From Sulfuritalea sp. (GTDB lineage Bacteria > Pseudomonadota > Gammaproteobacteria > Burkholderiales > Rhodocyclaceae): a DNA stretch of 64,000 nt. Where the stretch lies: assembly GCA_023229685.1 (NCBI GenBank), contig JALNYT010000001.1:620001-684000 (forward strand), written 5' to 3'. Positions 1 to 8,185 of the stretch are shown piece after piece. Each line of letters starts with the position of its first letter. Within the stretch, counting starts at the first letter, position 1. The notes beneath the pieces are model-generated. The model worked only from the letters and a program-made list of their open reading frames with translations, ran no database searches and was not told the origin of the DNA. The position numbers were made by a program, and so were the translations under genes.

Positions 1-183
1 GAACTCGCCCGCCACAAAGTCGGTGCCGGCGACACGGCGCCGCAGTTCGCCCAGATACGGCGGCACTGCCCGCGTATCGGCCACCCGCACCCGCGCGCCC
101 TGCCGCGCGCACCAGCACGCGGCGGCCAGGCCCGATTCGCCGAGGCCTAGAACGAGGACGTGTTTGCCGGAGAGGCTATTCAC
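1..183 (-). CDS. murD: UDP-N-acetylmuramoyl-L-alanine--D-glutamate ligase, N-terminal part (cut by window edge)
   Basis: Only the first 61 codons are inside the window. The translation opens with a GTG start and reads MNSLSGKHVLVLGLGESGLA, the glycine-rich nucleotide-binding loop at the N-terminus of MurD, which adds D-glutamate to UDP-MurNAc-L-Ala in the cytoplasm. A Shine-Dalgarno-like AAAGGA lies just upstream, directly after the end of the hairpin repeat at 195-260. It follows mraY in the dcw operon in the usual order. The family assignment rests on this loop and the gene order; the catalytic domains are off the window. Confidence 0.85.
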   Translation of the reverse strand, partial: MNSLSGKHVLVLGLGESGLAAACWCARQGARVRVADTRAVPPYLGELRRRVAGTDFVAGEF

Positions 184-194
184 GAAAATCCTTT

Positions 195-260
195 AGCCAC
201 AGAGGACACAGAGAAAGGCAATGCGGCTTTTCCTCTGTGATCTCTGTGTCCTCTGTGGCT
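195..260. repeat. CTCTGTG hairpin repeat, copy 1 (mraY-murD gap)
   Basis: A 19-nt arm at 195-213 (AGCCACAGAGGACACAGAG) is the exact reverse complement of 242-260, with an extra CTCTGTG unit inside the right half. It fills the gap between the mraY stop (8 nt away) and the murD start (11 nt away). Related copies are at 1453-1541, 51734-51801 and 53899-53969. Confidence 0.9.
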
Positions 261-268
261 CATGCCTT

Positions 269-1438
269 TCATCTTATTTTCAGGGTCGACAATCCGAACA
301 GCACCAGCAGGATGGTGATGATCCAGAAGCGCACCACCACCTGGGTCTCCTTCCATCCGGTCTGCTCGAAGTGATGATGCAGCGGCGCCATGCGCAGAAT
401 CCGCCGGCCTGCACCGTAGCGCTTTTTGGTGTACTTGAAGTAGCCGACCTGGAGCATCACCGACAGGGTCTCGGCGACGAACACGCCGCCCATGATGAAC
501 AGCACGATCTCCTGGCGCGCAACCACGGCCACCGCGCCCAGCGCCGCACCGATGGCCAGCGCGCCGACGTCGCCCATGAACACCTCGGCCGGATAGGCGT
601 TGAACCAAAGAAAGCCGAGGCCGGCGCCGGCCAGCGCCCCGCAGAAAACCGTCAGCTCGCCGGCTCCAGGGATGTAGGGCAGCAGCAGGTATTTGGAGAA
701 CACCGAGTTGCCGGCAACGTAGGTGAAGATGCCCAGCGCGGCGCCAACCAGCACCGTCGGCATGATGGCGAGACCATCGAGCCCATCGGTCAGGTTCACC
801 GCATTGCTGCTGCCGACGATCACCAGATAGGTCAGCAGAATGAAGCCGAACATTCCCAGCGGATAGGTCACGCTCTTGAAGAAAGGCACGATCAGGGAGG
901 TCTGCAGCGGCAACTCCAGCGTGAAGCCGCTCGTCACCCACTGGAAGAACAACTGGACCACCTTCTCGTTGTTGGGCGCCGAAATCGAAAATGCCAGATA
1001 AATTGCCGCGATCAGGCCGATCACCGACTGCCAGAAGAACTTTTCCCTCGCTGACAGGCCGTCGGGATTGCGATAGACCACCTTGCGCCAGTCATCCACC
1101 CAGCCTACCGCGCCGAAGCCGAAGGTGACGATCAGCACGATCCAGATGAAGCGGTTGGAAAGATCCGCCCACAGCAACGTGGACACGCCGAGCGAAATCA
1201 GGATCAGCGCGCCGCCCATGGTCGGCGTGCCGGCCTTGACCAGATGCGTCTGCGGGCCGTCGCTGCGTACCGACTGGCCGATTTTCTTTGCCGTCAGCCA
1301 GCGGATCACCGCCGGACCGAAGATGAAGGAGATCGCCAGCGCGGTCATGGTGGCCAGCACCGCGCGCAGCGTGATGTAGCCGAAGACATTGAAGCCGCGA
1401 AGATCCTTGGCCAGCCATTGAGCGAGTTCTAGCAGCAT
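269..1438 (-). CDS. mraY: Phospho-N-acetylmuramoyl-pentapeptide-transferase (lipid I synthase)
   Basis: MraY moves phospho-MurNAc-pentapeptide from UDP to undecaprenyl phosphate in the inner membrane, making lipid I. Visible family motifs are the early RSDGPQTHLVKAGTPTMGG region, NAVNLTDGLDGLA, FMGDVGALAIGAALG and the histidine motif APLHHHFEQTGW near the C-terminus, among about ten hydrophobic segments. I chose ATG at 1438 because AAAGGGG sits 7 nt upstream; a TTG two codons earlier would also be open. The resulting 389 residues exceed the 360 of E. coli because of an insert after about residue 160 (around FSISAPNNEK), as in betaproteobacterial MraY. It lies between murF and murD, with hairpin repeats on both sides. 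Confidence 0.97.
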   Translation of the reverse strand: MLLELAQWLAKDLRGFNVFGYITLRAVLATMTALAISFIFGPAVIRWLTAKKIGQSVRSDGPQTHLVKAGTPTMGGALILISLGVSTLLWADLSNRFIWIVLIVTFGFGAVGWVDDWRKVVYRNPDGLSAREKFFWQSVIGLIAAIYLAFSISAPNNEKVVQLFFQWVTSGFTLELPLQTSLIVPFFKSVTYPLGMFGFILLTYLVIVGSSNAVNLTDGLDGLAIMPTVLVGAALGIFTYVAGNSVFSKYLLLPYIPGAGELTVFCGALAGAGLGFLWFNAYPAEVFMGDVGALAIGAALGAVAVVARQEIVLFIMGGVFVAETLSVMLQVGYFKYTKKRYGAGRRILRMAPLHHHFEQTGWKETQVVVRFWIITILLVLFGLSTLKIR

Positions 1439-1452
1439 GGGCAAACCCCTTT

Positions 1453-1541
1453 GGCCACAGACGACACGGAGGTCACAGAGGAAAATCCCGCCGAAGCTCT
1501 GCCCTTTGTCTTTCTCTGTGTTCTCTGTGTCCTCTGTGGCC
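1453..1541. repeat. CTCTGTG hairpin repeat, copy 2 (murF-mraY gap)
   Basis: The left arm begins GGCCACAGACGACACGG and the right half carries three tandem CTCTGTG units ending CTCTGTGGCC. The arms can pair but less perfectly than copy 1. The repeat fills the gap between the murF stop (9 nt) and the mraY ribosome-binding site and ATG (14 nt). Confidence 0.88.
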
Positions 1542-1550
1542 GATTGGTTT

Positions 1551-2912
1551 TCATGGTTTTTCCGTAATCTCGTCCACCACCCGTTCCATGCGCATGAAGC
1601 GCGAGCCCTTGACCAATACCGTGGTCTGCGGCTCGAGCCCGGTCAGCAGGGTCTTGAGCAGGTCTTCGATGCGCTCAAAGTGCTCGCCGCCGTCGCCGAA
1701 GTTGTGTGCCGCAGCCGCCGACATCTCGCCCAGACACAGCAGACGGTCGATGCCGTGGCTCTTGGCATAGCCGCCGATCTCGTCGTGAAACTGCCCGGCC
1801 GCTGCGCCGGCCTCACCCATGTCGCCCATGACCAGAATGCGTTTGCCGGGCACCGACGCCAGCACATCGATGGCAGCGCGCATGGAATCCGGGTTGGCGT
1901 TGTAGCTGTCATCCACCACCAGCGCACCCGCGCGCCCGGCACGCCGTTGCAAGCGACCCTTGATGCCGGCAAATCCCGCCAGCCCCTGCCTGACTGCCTC
2001 GAGCGATGCTCCGGCCGCCAATGTCGCGGTTGCCGCAGCGCAGGCATTGCGCGCATTGTGGAAGCCCGGTACCAAGAGCGTCACAGCGATCTCGCCCCAG
2101 GGAGTGGTCAGCTGCAACTCGCCGCCCAGACCATGGTTGATGAAGCGGCCGCGCACGTCGGCCGGCTGGTCGAGACCGAAGCTCAGCTGGCGGCGACCGC
2201 GCGACAGCTCACGCCAGAAATCGGCCTGCGCATCGTCGGCGTTGAATACGGCAACGCCGTCCGCAGCCAGCCCCGCGAATATTTCACCCTTGGCCAGCGC
2301 GATATCCTGCACCGAGCCGAGGCCTTCCAGATGCGCGCGCTGGGCGTTGTTGACCAGGGCCACGGTCGGTGCCGCAAGGTGCGCTAGGTAGTCGATCTCC
2401 CCCGCATGATTCATCCCCATCTCGATGACCGCCGCGCGGTGCGACGCGCGCAGCCGGAGCAGGGTCAGCGGCAGGCCGATGTCGTTGTTGAGGTTGCCGA
2501 TGGTGGCCAGGACCGAATCGGCGCTGCCAAACTGCGCACGCAGAATCGCCGCGCACATTTCCTTGACCGTGGTCTTGCCGTTGCTGCCGGTGACGCCAAT
2601 CAGCGGCAGCGCGAAGCGCCCGCGCCAATTTGCCGCCAGCGCACCCAGCGCCAGGCGCGTATCGGTAACGCAGATCAGCGGCAGATCCGGGTGTGCCGCA
2701 GCGAACTCCCGACTCACCACGGCGCCGGCCGCGCCACGCGCGAGGACATCGCTGACATAGGCGTGACCGTCGAAGTTCTCGCCTTTGAGGGCGACAAACA
2801 GCTCACCGGCGGCGATGGTCCGCGAATCGGTGGAAACGCCTCTGAAGCCGGCATCGGCGTCCTGCGCGCTGGCGCCAATGGCGTGGGCTGCCTCATGCAA
2901 GCTCATCATCAT
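1551..2912 (-). CDS. murF: UDP-N-acetylmuramoyl-tripeptide--D-alanyl-D-alanine ligase
   Basis: MurF adds D-Ala-D-Ala to UDP-MurNAc-tripeptide, the last cytoplasmic step of precursor synthesis. The ATP-binding loop GVTGSNGKTTVKEM is clear, followed by the Mur ligase central motif (VIEMGMNHAGEIDYLA) and a C-terminal domain with VVDDSYNANPDSMRAA. The start chosen is ATG 2912, whose ATGA overlaps the murE stop; this gives 453 residues, the usual MurF length. An open frame continues upstream to 3029 but that part is inside murE. The gene sits between murE and mraY in the dcw operon. Confidence 0.96.
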   Translation of the reverse strand: MMMSLHEAAHAIGASAQDADAGFRGVSTDSRTIAAGELFVALKGENFDGHAYVSDVLARGAAGAVVSREFAAAHPDLPLICVTDTRLALGALAANWRGRFALPLIGVTGSNGKTTVKEMCAAILRAQFGSADSVLATIGNLNNDIGLPLTLLRLRASHRAAVIEMGMNHAGEIDYLAHLAAPTVALVNNAQRAHLEGLGSVQDIALAKGEIFAGLAADGVAVFNADDAQADFWRELSRGRRQLSFGLDQPADVRGRFINHGLGGELQLTTPWGEIAVTLLVPGFHNARNACAAATATLAAGASLEAVRQGLAGFAGIKGRLQRRAGRAGALVVDDSYNANPDSMRAAIDVLASVPGKRILVMGDMGEAGAAAGQFHDEIGGYAKSHGIDRLLCLGEMSAAAAHNFGDGGEHFERIEDLLKTLLTGLEPQTTVLVKGSRFMRMERVVDEITEKP

Positions 2913-4378
2913 GATCGCCGTCCCGCCAACGCCGACTTTGCGGCCTCGATGTCGGAAAAGCAATGCCGCACGCCGGCGATTTCCTGATACGGCTCGTGGC
3001 CCTTGCCGGCGAGCAGGATCACGTCGCACGGATCGGCGTCGGCCACCGCAGCGGCAATCGCCCGCGCGCGGTCGGGTTGGACCAGTGGCGGCCGCCTAAG
3101 GCCGGCGAGGATATCGTCGATGATGGCTTGCGGGTCTTCCTTGCGTGGATTGTCGCTGGTGACCACCACGCAATCGGCCAGGCGTTCGGCGATCGCGCCC
3201 ATTTGCGGCCGCTTGCCGGGGTCGCGCTCGCCGCCGCAGCCGAACACGCAGATCAGCCGACCGCCGCGCGCCGCAGCCGTTTCGCGCAGGACGCCGAGCG
3301 CCTTTTCCATCGCGTCCGGCGTATGCGCGTAGTCCACCACGATCAGCGGTTCATGCACGCCGCCCAACGCCTGCATCCTGCCCGGCGGCGGCTGGATGCC
3401 GCGCAACGCAGCAGCAATGTCCTCGAGGCGCTCGTTGCGCGTTAGCAGCGCACCGATCACGGCGAGCAGATTGGAAACATTGAAGCGGCCCACGACAGGC
3501 GCGACAAAGCCCAGGCCGCGCAGCTCGAACTCGATGCCGGCGGCGCTCATGTTCAGATTCTCGGCACGGAGGACTTCATCCGCAGCGCTGTCGTCGGCCT
3601 CGGTCAGCGTATAGCCGATGGTGCGCACGCGGCCCTTCAGCTTTGAGGCAAGTTCAACCCCGACGGGATCGTCGAGGTTGAGCACGGCGGCGGCAAGGCC
3701 GGGCACAAAGAATAGCTTCTCCTTCGCCGCCGCATAGTCCGCCAGCGTGCCGTGGTATTCGAGGTGGTCGCGGGTCAGGTTGGTGAACACGGCGACATCG
3801 AAGGCCGCGCCATTGACGCGACTCTGATCGAGGCCGATCGAGGAAACCTCCATCGCACAGGCCTCGGCGCCTTGAGCGACGAAACCGGCGAGTGCCGCAT
3901 GCAAGGTGATGGCATCCGGCGTGGTGTTCGGGCTTTCGTCGAGCGCGTCGAGGAAGCCGTTGCCCAGCGTGCCGATCACCGCGCACCGATGCCGCAGCGC
4001 GTTCAGCGCCTGCGCGATCCATTGCGAGACCGAGGTCTTGCCATTGGTGCCGGTCACGCCGGCGAGCCAGAGATGCTCCGAGGGGCGGCCGTACACAAGG
4101 TGCGCGATTTCGCCGGACAGAGCAGCGAGTCCATCGACTTCGACCATCGGCGTGTCGCCAGCGCCGACTCTTGCGAGGGCTGCGACTCCCGCCTCGGCAA
4201 TCACCGCCGCCGCACCTTTCGCCACCGCCTGCGCGACGAAGTCGCGGCCATCGGCCTGCGCACCGGGGAAGGCGACGAAGACATCACCCGGCCGCACGCG
4301 CCGCGAATCGGCCGTGAGACGCGTCGGAATGACGCCTTTGCCTTTGAGTTGGTCGAGTATCGCCATGGCCGTATTCAC
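2909..4378 (-). CDS. murE: UDP-N-acetylmuramoyl-L-alanyl-D-glutamate--2,6-diaminopimelate ligase
   Basis: MurE adds meso-diaminopimelate to UDP-MurNAc-L-Ala-D-Glu. The ATP loop GVTGTNGKTSVSQW, the central motif TNLTRDHLEYHG and the motif SDNPRKEDP are present; DNPR is the family marker for diaminopimelate rather than lysine, so the wall should be mDAP type. A GTG start at 4378 overlaps the ftsI stop by four bases (GTGA), suggesting translational coupling; ATG at 4366 is an alternative that would trim four residues. The length of 489 matches the family. Confidence 0.96.
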   Translation of the reverse strand: MNTAMAILDQLKGKGVIPTRLTADSRRVRPGDVFVAFPGAQADGRDFVAQAVAKGAAAVIAEAGVAALARVGAGDTPMVEVDGLAALSGEIAHLVYGRPSEHLWLAGVTGTNGKTSVSQWIAQALNALRHRCAVIGTLGNGFLDALDESPNTTPDAITLHAALAGFVAQGAEACAMEVSSIGLDQSRVNGAAFDVAVFTNLTRDHLEYHGTLADYAAAKEKLFFVPGLAAAVLNLDDPVGVELASKLKGRVRTIGYTLTEADDSAADEVLRAENLNMSAAGIEFELRGLGFVAPVVGRFNVSNLLAVIGALLTRNERLEDIAAALRGIQPPPGRMQALGGVHEPLIVVDYAHTPDAMEKALGVLRETAAARGGRLICVFGCGGERDPGKRPQMGAIAERLADCVVVTSDNPRKEDPQAIIDDILAGLRRPPLVQPDRARAIAAAVADADPCDVILLAGKGHEPYQEIAGVRHCFSDIEAAKSALAGRRS

Positions 4379-6108
4379 ATCTCTTCCTTGACCGCCTCGG
4401 CACTCGTCATCAGCAGCGGCTTGAGGGGCGCATCAGGCGCCACGCCTAGCGTGCGCAGGCTGCCGGCCATGACCTGGGCGAACACCGGCGCCGCCACGTC
4501 GCCGCCGTAATACTTGCCATTGGACGGCTCGTCGATCATCACGGCGACGATCAGTCGCGGATCGGAGGCCGGGGCAAAGCCGACGAACGACGCGACATAC
4601 TTGTTGGCGTAGGCGCCGCCTTCGATCTTGTGCGCGGTGCCGGTCTTGCCTGCCACGCGATAGCCGGCAATCTGCGCCTTGGGCGCGGTGCCTCCGGGCA
4701 GCACTGCCATCTCCAGCATGGCGCGGACCTCGTGCGCGGTTTGAGCCGAGAACACCTGCTTGCCTTTTACCGGCGGGCTGTCCAGGCGCGCCAGCGAAAT
4801 TGGCACCAGATCGCCATCGCGAGCAAAGGCCTGATAGGCATGCGCCAACTGGATCAGGGTAACGGAAATTCCATGGCCATAGGCCATCGTGGCCTGCTCG
4901 ATCGGCCTCCAGGTCTTGGCCGGCCGCAGCCGGCCGCCAACCTCCCCCGGGAAGCCGAGCTTCAATGGCGTGCCGAAGCCGAGGCTGTCGAACATGGTCC
5001 ACATGTTTTGCGGCGTCATCGACAAGGCCAGCTTGGCCGCACCGACGTTGGAGGACTTCTGGATCACCTGCGCAACGGTCAATACGCCGTGCATGTGCGC
5101 GTCGTGAATCGTTGCCGTGCCGATGGTCAATCTTCCCGGCGCGGTCTGGATCGGCGTGTTGGAGCGCACCTTGCCCTCGTCGAGAGCCAGTGCAACGGTG
5201 AACGGCTTCATGGTCGAGCCCGGTTCGAAGCTGTCGGTCAGCGCCCGGTTGCGCAATTGGGCGCCAACCAGCTTGACCCTATTGTTCGGGTTGTACGTCG
5301 GCAGATTCGCCAGAGCCAGGATTTCGCCGCTTCGTGCGTCCAGCACCACCACGCCGCCCGCCTTGGCACGATGTTCCTCCAGCGCCTGCTTGAGATAACT
5401 GTAGGCGAGATACTGCACTTTTGAATCCAGGGCGAGCACGATGTCCTTGCCCTCCTGCGGTGGGTGAATGCTTTCGACATCCTCCACCACATTGCCGCGG
5501 CGATCCTTGATGACCCGTCGGCTTCCGGCTTTTCCCGATAGCTGCCCATTGAAGGCCAGTTCGATGCCTTCCTGACCGGCATCGTCGACGCCGGTGAAGC
5601 CCAGCATGTGCGACATCACCTCGCCCGCCGGATAATAGCGCCGGTATTCGTTCTGCTGATGAAGACCGGGCAGTTTGAGCGCGGTAACCCGGTCGGCCAG
5701 TTCCGGCGGCAACTGGCGCTTGACATAGACGAACTCGCGTTCGGAGGCCAGCTTGTGATTTATCTCGCGCGCGTCCATCTCGAGCAAGGCGGCCAGGCTG
5801 CGCGTCTGGGCCGGCACCAGTTGGGCATCCTCGGGAATGGCCCAGATCGAGCGCACCGGAGTGGACACCGCCAACACGTCGCCATGGCGGTCGGTAATAC
5901 GGCCTCGAGTGGCGGAAATGTCGATCACCCGCTCGAATCGGGCGCGCCCCTTGTCGCCCAGAAACTCGTTGTCGAAGCCTTGCAGATACAGCGCGCGCGC
6001 AATCAGCGTGACGAACGCGCCGAGCAGCACCACCAGCACCAGACGCTGCCGCCAGGGCGGCAGGCGCTCGGAAAGCAACGGGCTTTTGGAAAACTTGATG
6101 GACTTCAT
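4375..6108 (-). CDS. ftsI: Peptidoglycan D,D-transpeptidase FtsI (penicillin-binding protein 3)
   Basis: FtsI crosslinks septal peptidoglycan in the periplasm and is anchored by one N-terminal membrane segment (about residues 22-40). A PBP dimerisation domain is followed by the transpeptidase domain. The catalytic serine motif STMK is at residues 298-301, the SSN motif lies near 355, and KTGT occurs at about 490. Seven bases separate it from ftsL upstream, and its stop overlaps the murE start. The 577 residues agree with E. coli FtsI (588). Confidence 0.97.
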   Translation of the reverse strand: MKSIKFSKSPLLSERLPPWRQRLVLVVLLGAFVTLIARALYLQGFDNEFLGDKGRARFERVIDISATRGRITDRHGDVLAVSTPVRSIWAIPEDAQLVPAQTRSLAALLEMDAREINHKLASEREFVYVKRQLPPELADRVTALKLPGLHQQNEYRRYYPAGEVMSHMLGFTGVDDAGQEGIELAFNGQLSGKAGSRRVIKDRRGNVVEDVESIHPPQEGKDIVLALDSKVQYLAYSYLKQALEEHRAKAGGVVVLDARSGEILALANLPTYNPNNRVKLVGAQLRNRALTDSFEPGSTMKPFTVALALDEGKVRSNTPIQTAPGRLTIGTATIHDAHMHGVLTVAQVIQKSSNVGAAKLALSMTPQNMWTMFDSLGFGTPLKLGFPGEVGGRLRPAKTWRPIEQATMAYGHGISVTLIQLAHAYQAFARDGDLVPISLARLDSPPVKGKQVFSAQTAHEVRAMLEMAVLPGGTAPKAQIAGYRVAGKTGTAHKIEGGAYANKYVASFVGFAPASDPRLIVAVMIDEPSNGKYYGGDVAAPVFAQVMAGSLRTLGVAPDAPLKPLLMTSAEAVKEEM

Positions 6109-6115
6109 CGCCGCG

Positions 6116-6394
6116 TCATTTCCCGGGCACCGCGTCGACAGAAATGATCTGCCCCGGGACAGGTGGTTTCATGCCCAGCTTTTCGCGAGCGACCCGCTCG
6201 ATCCGAACATGCGCAGCCAGTGTACTTTGCTCGAGCTGCAACTGCCCCCACTCCACGTCCAGATCGCGCATGCGCTTTTGCACGGCCTCCAGTTCGGTAA
6301 AGAGTTTGCGCGCGCGATGATTGGCACTCACGGTAGACAGGGCGCAGGCCAAGAGGAGCAGAATCAGGACCAGATTGAGGCGCGCCATGTTCAT
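6116..6394 (-). CDS. ftsL: Cell division protein FtsL
   Basis: This 92-residue protein has the FtsL layout: a short cytoplasmic tip, one membrane segment (about residues 6-22), then a periplasmic coiled coil rich in E, R, L and Q with a leucine heptad pattern up to about residue 75. FtsL joins FtsB and FtsQ to activate FtsI/FtsW at the septum. Its ATG overlaps the rsmH stop (ATGA). FtsL sequences diverge strongly, so the call rests on topology, size and the invariant rsmH-ftsL-ftsI order. Confidence 0.93.
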   Translation of the reverse strand: MNMARLNLVLILLLLACALSTVSANHRARKLFTELEAVQKRMRDLDVEWGQLQLEQSTLAAHVRIERVAREKLGMKPPVPGQIISVDAVPGK

Positions 6395-7314
6395 ACCTTC
6401 TCCGCCACGCGCAGCACCGCGCTGCGACAGCGCGGATTGGCGGCAATTTCGGCGGCCGATGGGAAGAGCGCCTTGCCGACCAGAGTCATCACTGGCCTCG
6501 GCAGATCGACCGCACGCACCGGCACACCCTTGGGCGGCTCCGGCGGATGAGCCGCATCACGCATAAAGCGTTTGACGATGCGATCCTCCAGCGAATGGAA
6601 ACAGATCACGGCAAGACGTCCGCCCGGTGCCAGTCTCGCAACGGCCCTGGGCAGGGTTAACGACAGTTCCTCAAGCTCCCGATTGACGTGAATCCGTAGA
6701 GCCTGAAAGCTGCGCGTCGCCGGGTGCTGACCCGGTTCCCGCGTCCGGACGACTTGCGCCACGAGCGTGGCAAGCTGTCCTGTCCTTGAAATACCGTGCT
6801 CGCTCCGAGCAGCAACAAGCGCCTTTGCAATCGCATGAGCAAACCGTTCTTCGCCATAGTCTCTGATCACCCTTTCTATCTCAGATTGCGATGCCCGCGC
6901 CAGAAACTCGGCCGCGGTCTCCCCTTGCGTCGTGTCCATGCGCATATCCAGCGGCGCATCGAAGCGAAAACTCATGCCCCGTTCGGGCGTGTTCAGTTGC
7001 GGCGATGACACGCCAATGTCCAGCAGAATCCCATCGACCTGCGCCACGCCGAGCTTGTCCAATACTCCATCGAACTCGCTGAACGCCGCATGCGCCAAGG
7101 TAAAGCGGGGATCCGAAATTGAAGCCCCGGCGGCAATTGCGGCCGGGTCGCGATCCAGCGCGATCAGGCGCCCCGCCGCTCCAAGCGCCGCGAGAATCGC
7201 GCGGCTGTGACCACCGCGACCAAAGGTGGCGTCGACGTAGATACCTCCCGGCCGGATCGCCAGCGCCGCGACCGCTTCGGCCAGCAGCACGCTGACATGT
7301 GTATCGGCGCTCAC
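6391..7314 (-). CDS. rsmH: 16S rRNA (cytosine(1402)-N(4))-methyltransferase
   Basis: RsmH (MraW) methylates N4 of C1402 in the decoding centre of 16S rRNA. The SAM-binding motif DATFGRGGHS is at about residues 27-36, and the C-terminal ICFHSLEDRIVKRFM motif is typical. I place the start at GTG 7314, which overlaps the mraZ stop (GTGA) and gives 307 residues against 313 in E. coli; the open frame upstream lies inside mraZ. It is the second gene of the dcw operon. Confidence 0.96.
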   Translation of the reverse strand: MSADTHVSVLLAEAVAALAIRPGGIYVDATFGRGGHSRAILAALGAAGRLIALDRDPAAIAAGASISDPRFTLAHAAFSEFDGVLDKLGVAQVDGILLDIGVSSPQLNTPERGMSFRFDAPLDMRMDTTQGETAAEFLARASQSEIERVIRDYGEERFAHAIAKALVAARSEHGISRTGQLATLVAQVVRTREPGQHPATRSFQALRIHVNRELEELSLTLPRAVARLAPGGRLAVICFHSLEDRIVKRFMRDAAHPPEPPKGVPVRAVDLPRPVMTLVGKALFPSAAEIAANPRCRSAVLRVAEKV

Positions 7315-7757
7315 AGCGCAAGATTTTCCAGGCCCGGGGGCAAGAGCTTGTCGCCCAAGGCAAAGATCGCGTCCTGCTGTGCCTGCCAGCCTGCAGCCGA
7401 CCAGATTTCGAAATGGCGACCCTGCCCGACCAGCCAGATTTCCTTTTCCAGCCCCGCGTAGCGACGCAAGGACGGCGAAATCAGCAGGCGCCCGGCGCCA
7501 TCCAGTTCGACGTCCTCGGCAAAGCCCACCAGAAGACGACGCACCATCGCGGATTCCACTTGCAGGCTGGGTGCTGCCAGGATCTGGGCCCGAATCGGCT
7601 CCCACGCGGGCTGGGGGTAGAGCAGCAGGCAGCGATGGGGATGGGCAGTCATCACCAGACGCCCTTCACCCAATGCCACCAAGGCATCGCGGTGCCGCGC
7701 GGGGACCGCCATCCGGCCCTTGGCATCGAGATTGAGCGCCGCCGCACCTTGGAACAT
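7311..7757 (-). CDS. mraZ: Transcriptional regulator MraZ
   Basis: MraZ is the DNA-binding first gene of the dcw operon and represses it. The protein carries two tandem AbrB/SpoVT-like half-domains, each with the family's DxxGR core: LDAKGRMAVP near residue 10 and LDGAGRLLIS near residue 90. ATG 7757 is preceded by an AGGGGAG ribosome site and gives 148 residues (152 in E. coli). Its own predicted operator, three GTGGG boxes at 10-bp spacing, lies about 45-70 bp upstream, so autoregulation is likely. Confidence 0.95.
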   Translation of the reverse strand: MFQGAAALNLDAKGRMAVPARHRDALVALGEGRLVMTAHPHRCLLLYPQPAWEPIRAQILAAPSLQVESAMVRRLLVGFAEDVELDGAGRLLISPSLRRYAGLEKEIWLVGQGRHFEIWSAAGWQAQQDAIFALGDKLLPPGLENLAL

Positions 7758-7803
7758 CGAATCTCCCCTGAACGAGAAACAAGCCGCCACTCGGCTAAAT
7801 TTT

Positions 7804-7855
7804 CCCACTATTTCCCACAAGATCCCACTCTATGACACTTTTTGGCGCCGGTCAA
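7804..7855 (-). promoter_or_regulatory. dcw promoter with triple MraZ operator
   Basis: On the minus strand TTGACC (7850-7855) is followed after exactly 17 bp by TAGAGT (7827-7832), a good sigma-70 promoter. Three GTGGG boxes occur at 7824-7828, 7814-7818 and 7804-7808, each exactly 10 bp from the next. They overlap the -10 and the predicted start of transcription. This is the arrangement of direct TGGG repeats described for MraZ operators in E. coli and mycoplasmas. Confidence 0.9.
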
Positions 7856-8138
7856 CAATGAATCGAATTTTTTCCAAGCGCAACAAAGGCTTAGAGCCAT
7901 GAGCAAAGAAAGGCATGGAAAAGAATATTGATTTAAATCAATAGAGATAGAAAGTAAATCGAATGTGGTTTATGAGGAGTTGCCAACCGGGGTCGCTGGT
8001 GCAACATCGGTTGTGACACAGCAAGCCGGCGGCCGCGCCGCGCAGCAGCCCGACCTGAATCCATCGCCCCGGCGACGCCGGCCGAGACTGCTTTCCCGAC
8101 AGGCGAATGACCGCGACGCGAATTATCGTGAAAAACGC
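7856..8138. other. Intergenic region between divergent dcw and iron operons
   Basis: No convincing gene is seen in this stretch. It holds one perfect FNR-type palindrome at 7928-7941. A 69-codon open frame on the plus strand (7965-8174) lacks a ribosome site and has an arginine-rich, low-information translation, so I do not call it. Confidence 0.6.
7928..7941. promoter_or_regulatory. FNR/Anr-type binding site (TTGAT-N4-ATCAA)
   Basis: The 14-mer TTGATTTAAATCAA matches the FNR/Anr consensus at every half-site base. It lies about 240 bp upstream of the iron-uptake operon and about 170 bp upstream of mraZ. No obvious -10 element sits at the distance expected for class II activation, so its target is unclear. 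Confidence 0.55.
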
Positions 8139-8170
8139 TTGACGATGCGAATGCGAATGATTATCATTCG
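8139..8170 (+). promoter_or_regulatory. Promoter overlapped by a Fur box
   Basis: TTGACG (8139-8144), a 17-bp spacer and TATCAT (8162-8167) form a strong sigma-70 promoter. The -10 is embedded in a perfect 17-bp palindrome, CGAATGAT-T-ATCATTCG (8154-8170), preceded by a further GAATG unit. This closely resembles the Fur consensus GATAATGATWATCATTATC. Iron-loaded Fur bound here would block RNA polymerase, so the three genes downstream should be induced by iron limitation. Confidence 0.85.
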
Positions 8171-8185
8171 GTAAAAGGAGCTGTC

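Noticed and set aside
195..260. Hairpin repeats as rho-independent terminators or a CRISPR array
   Set aside because: They lie inside operons with essential genes downstream, have no T-tract, and are dispersed single copies rather than regularly spaced.
180..941. Minus-strand open frames ending in HRGHRDHRG-type peptides
   Set aside because: These peptides are just the CTCTGTG repeat translated; the frames are shadows of mraY.
7965..8174. 69-codon plus-strand frame before the iron operon
   Set aside because: No ribosome site; it runs through the Fur box and promoter, and its arginine-rich translation looks non-coding.
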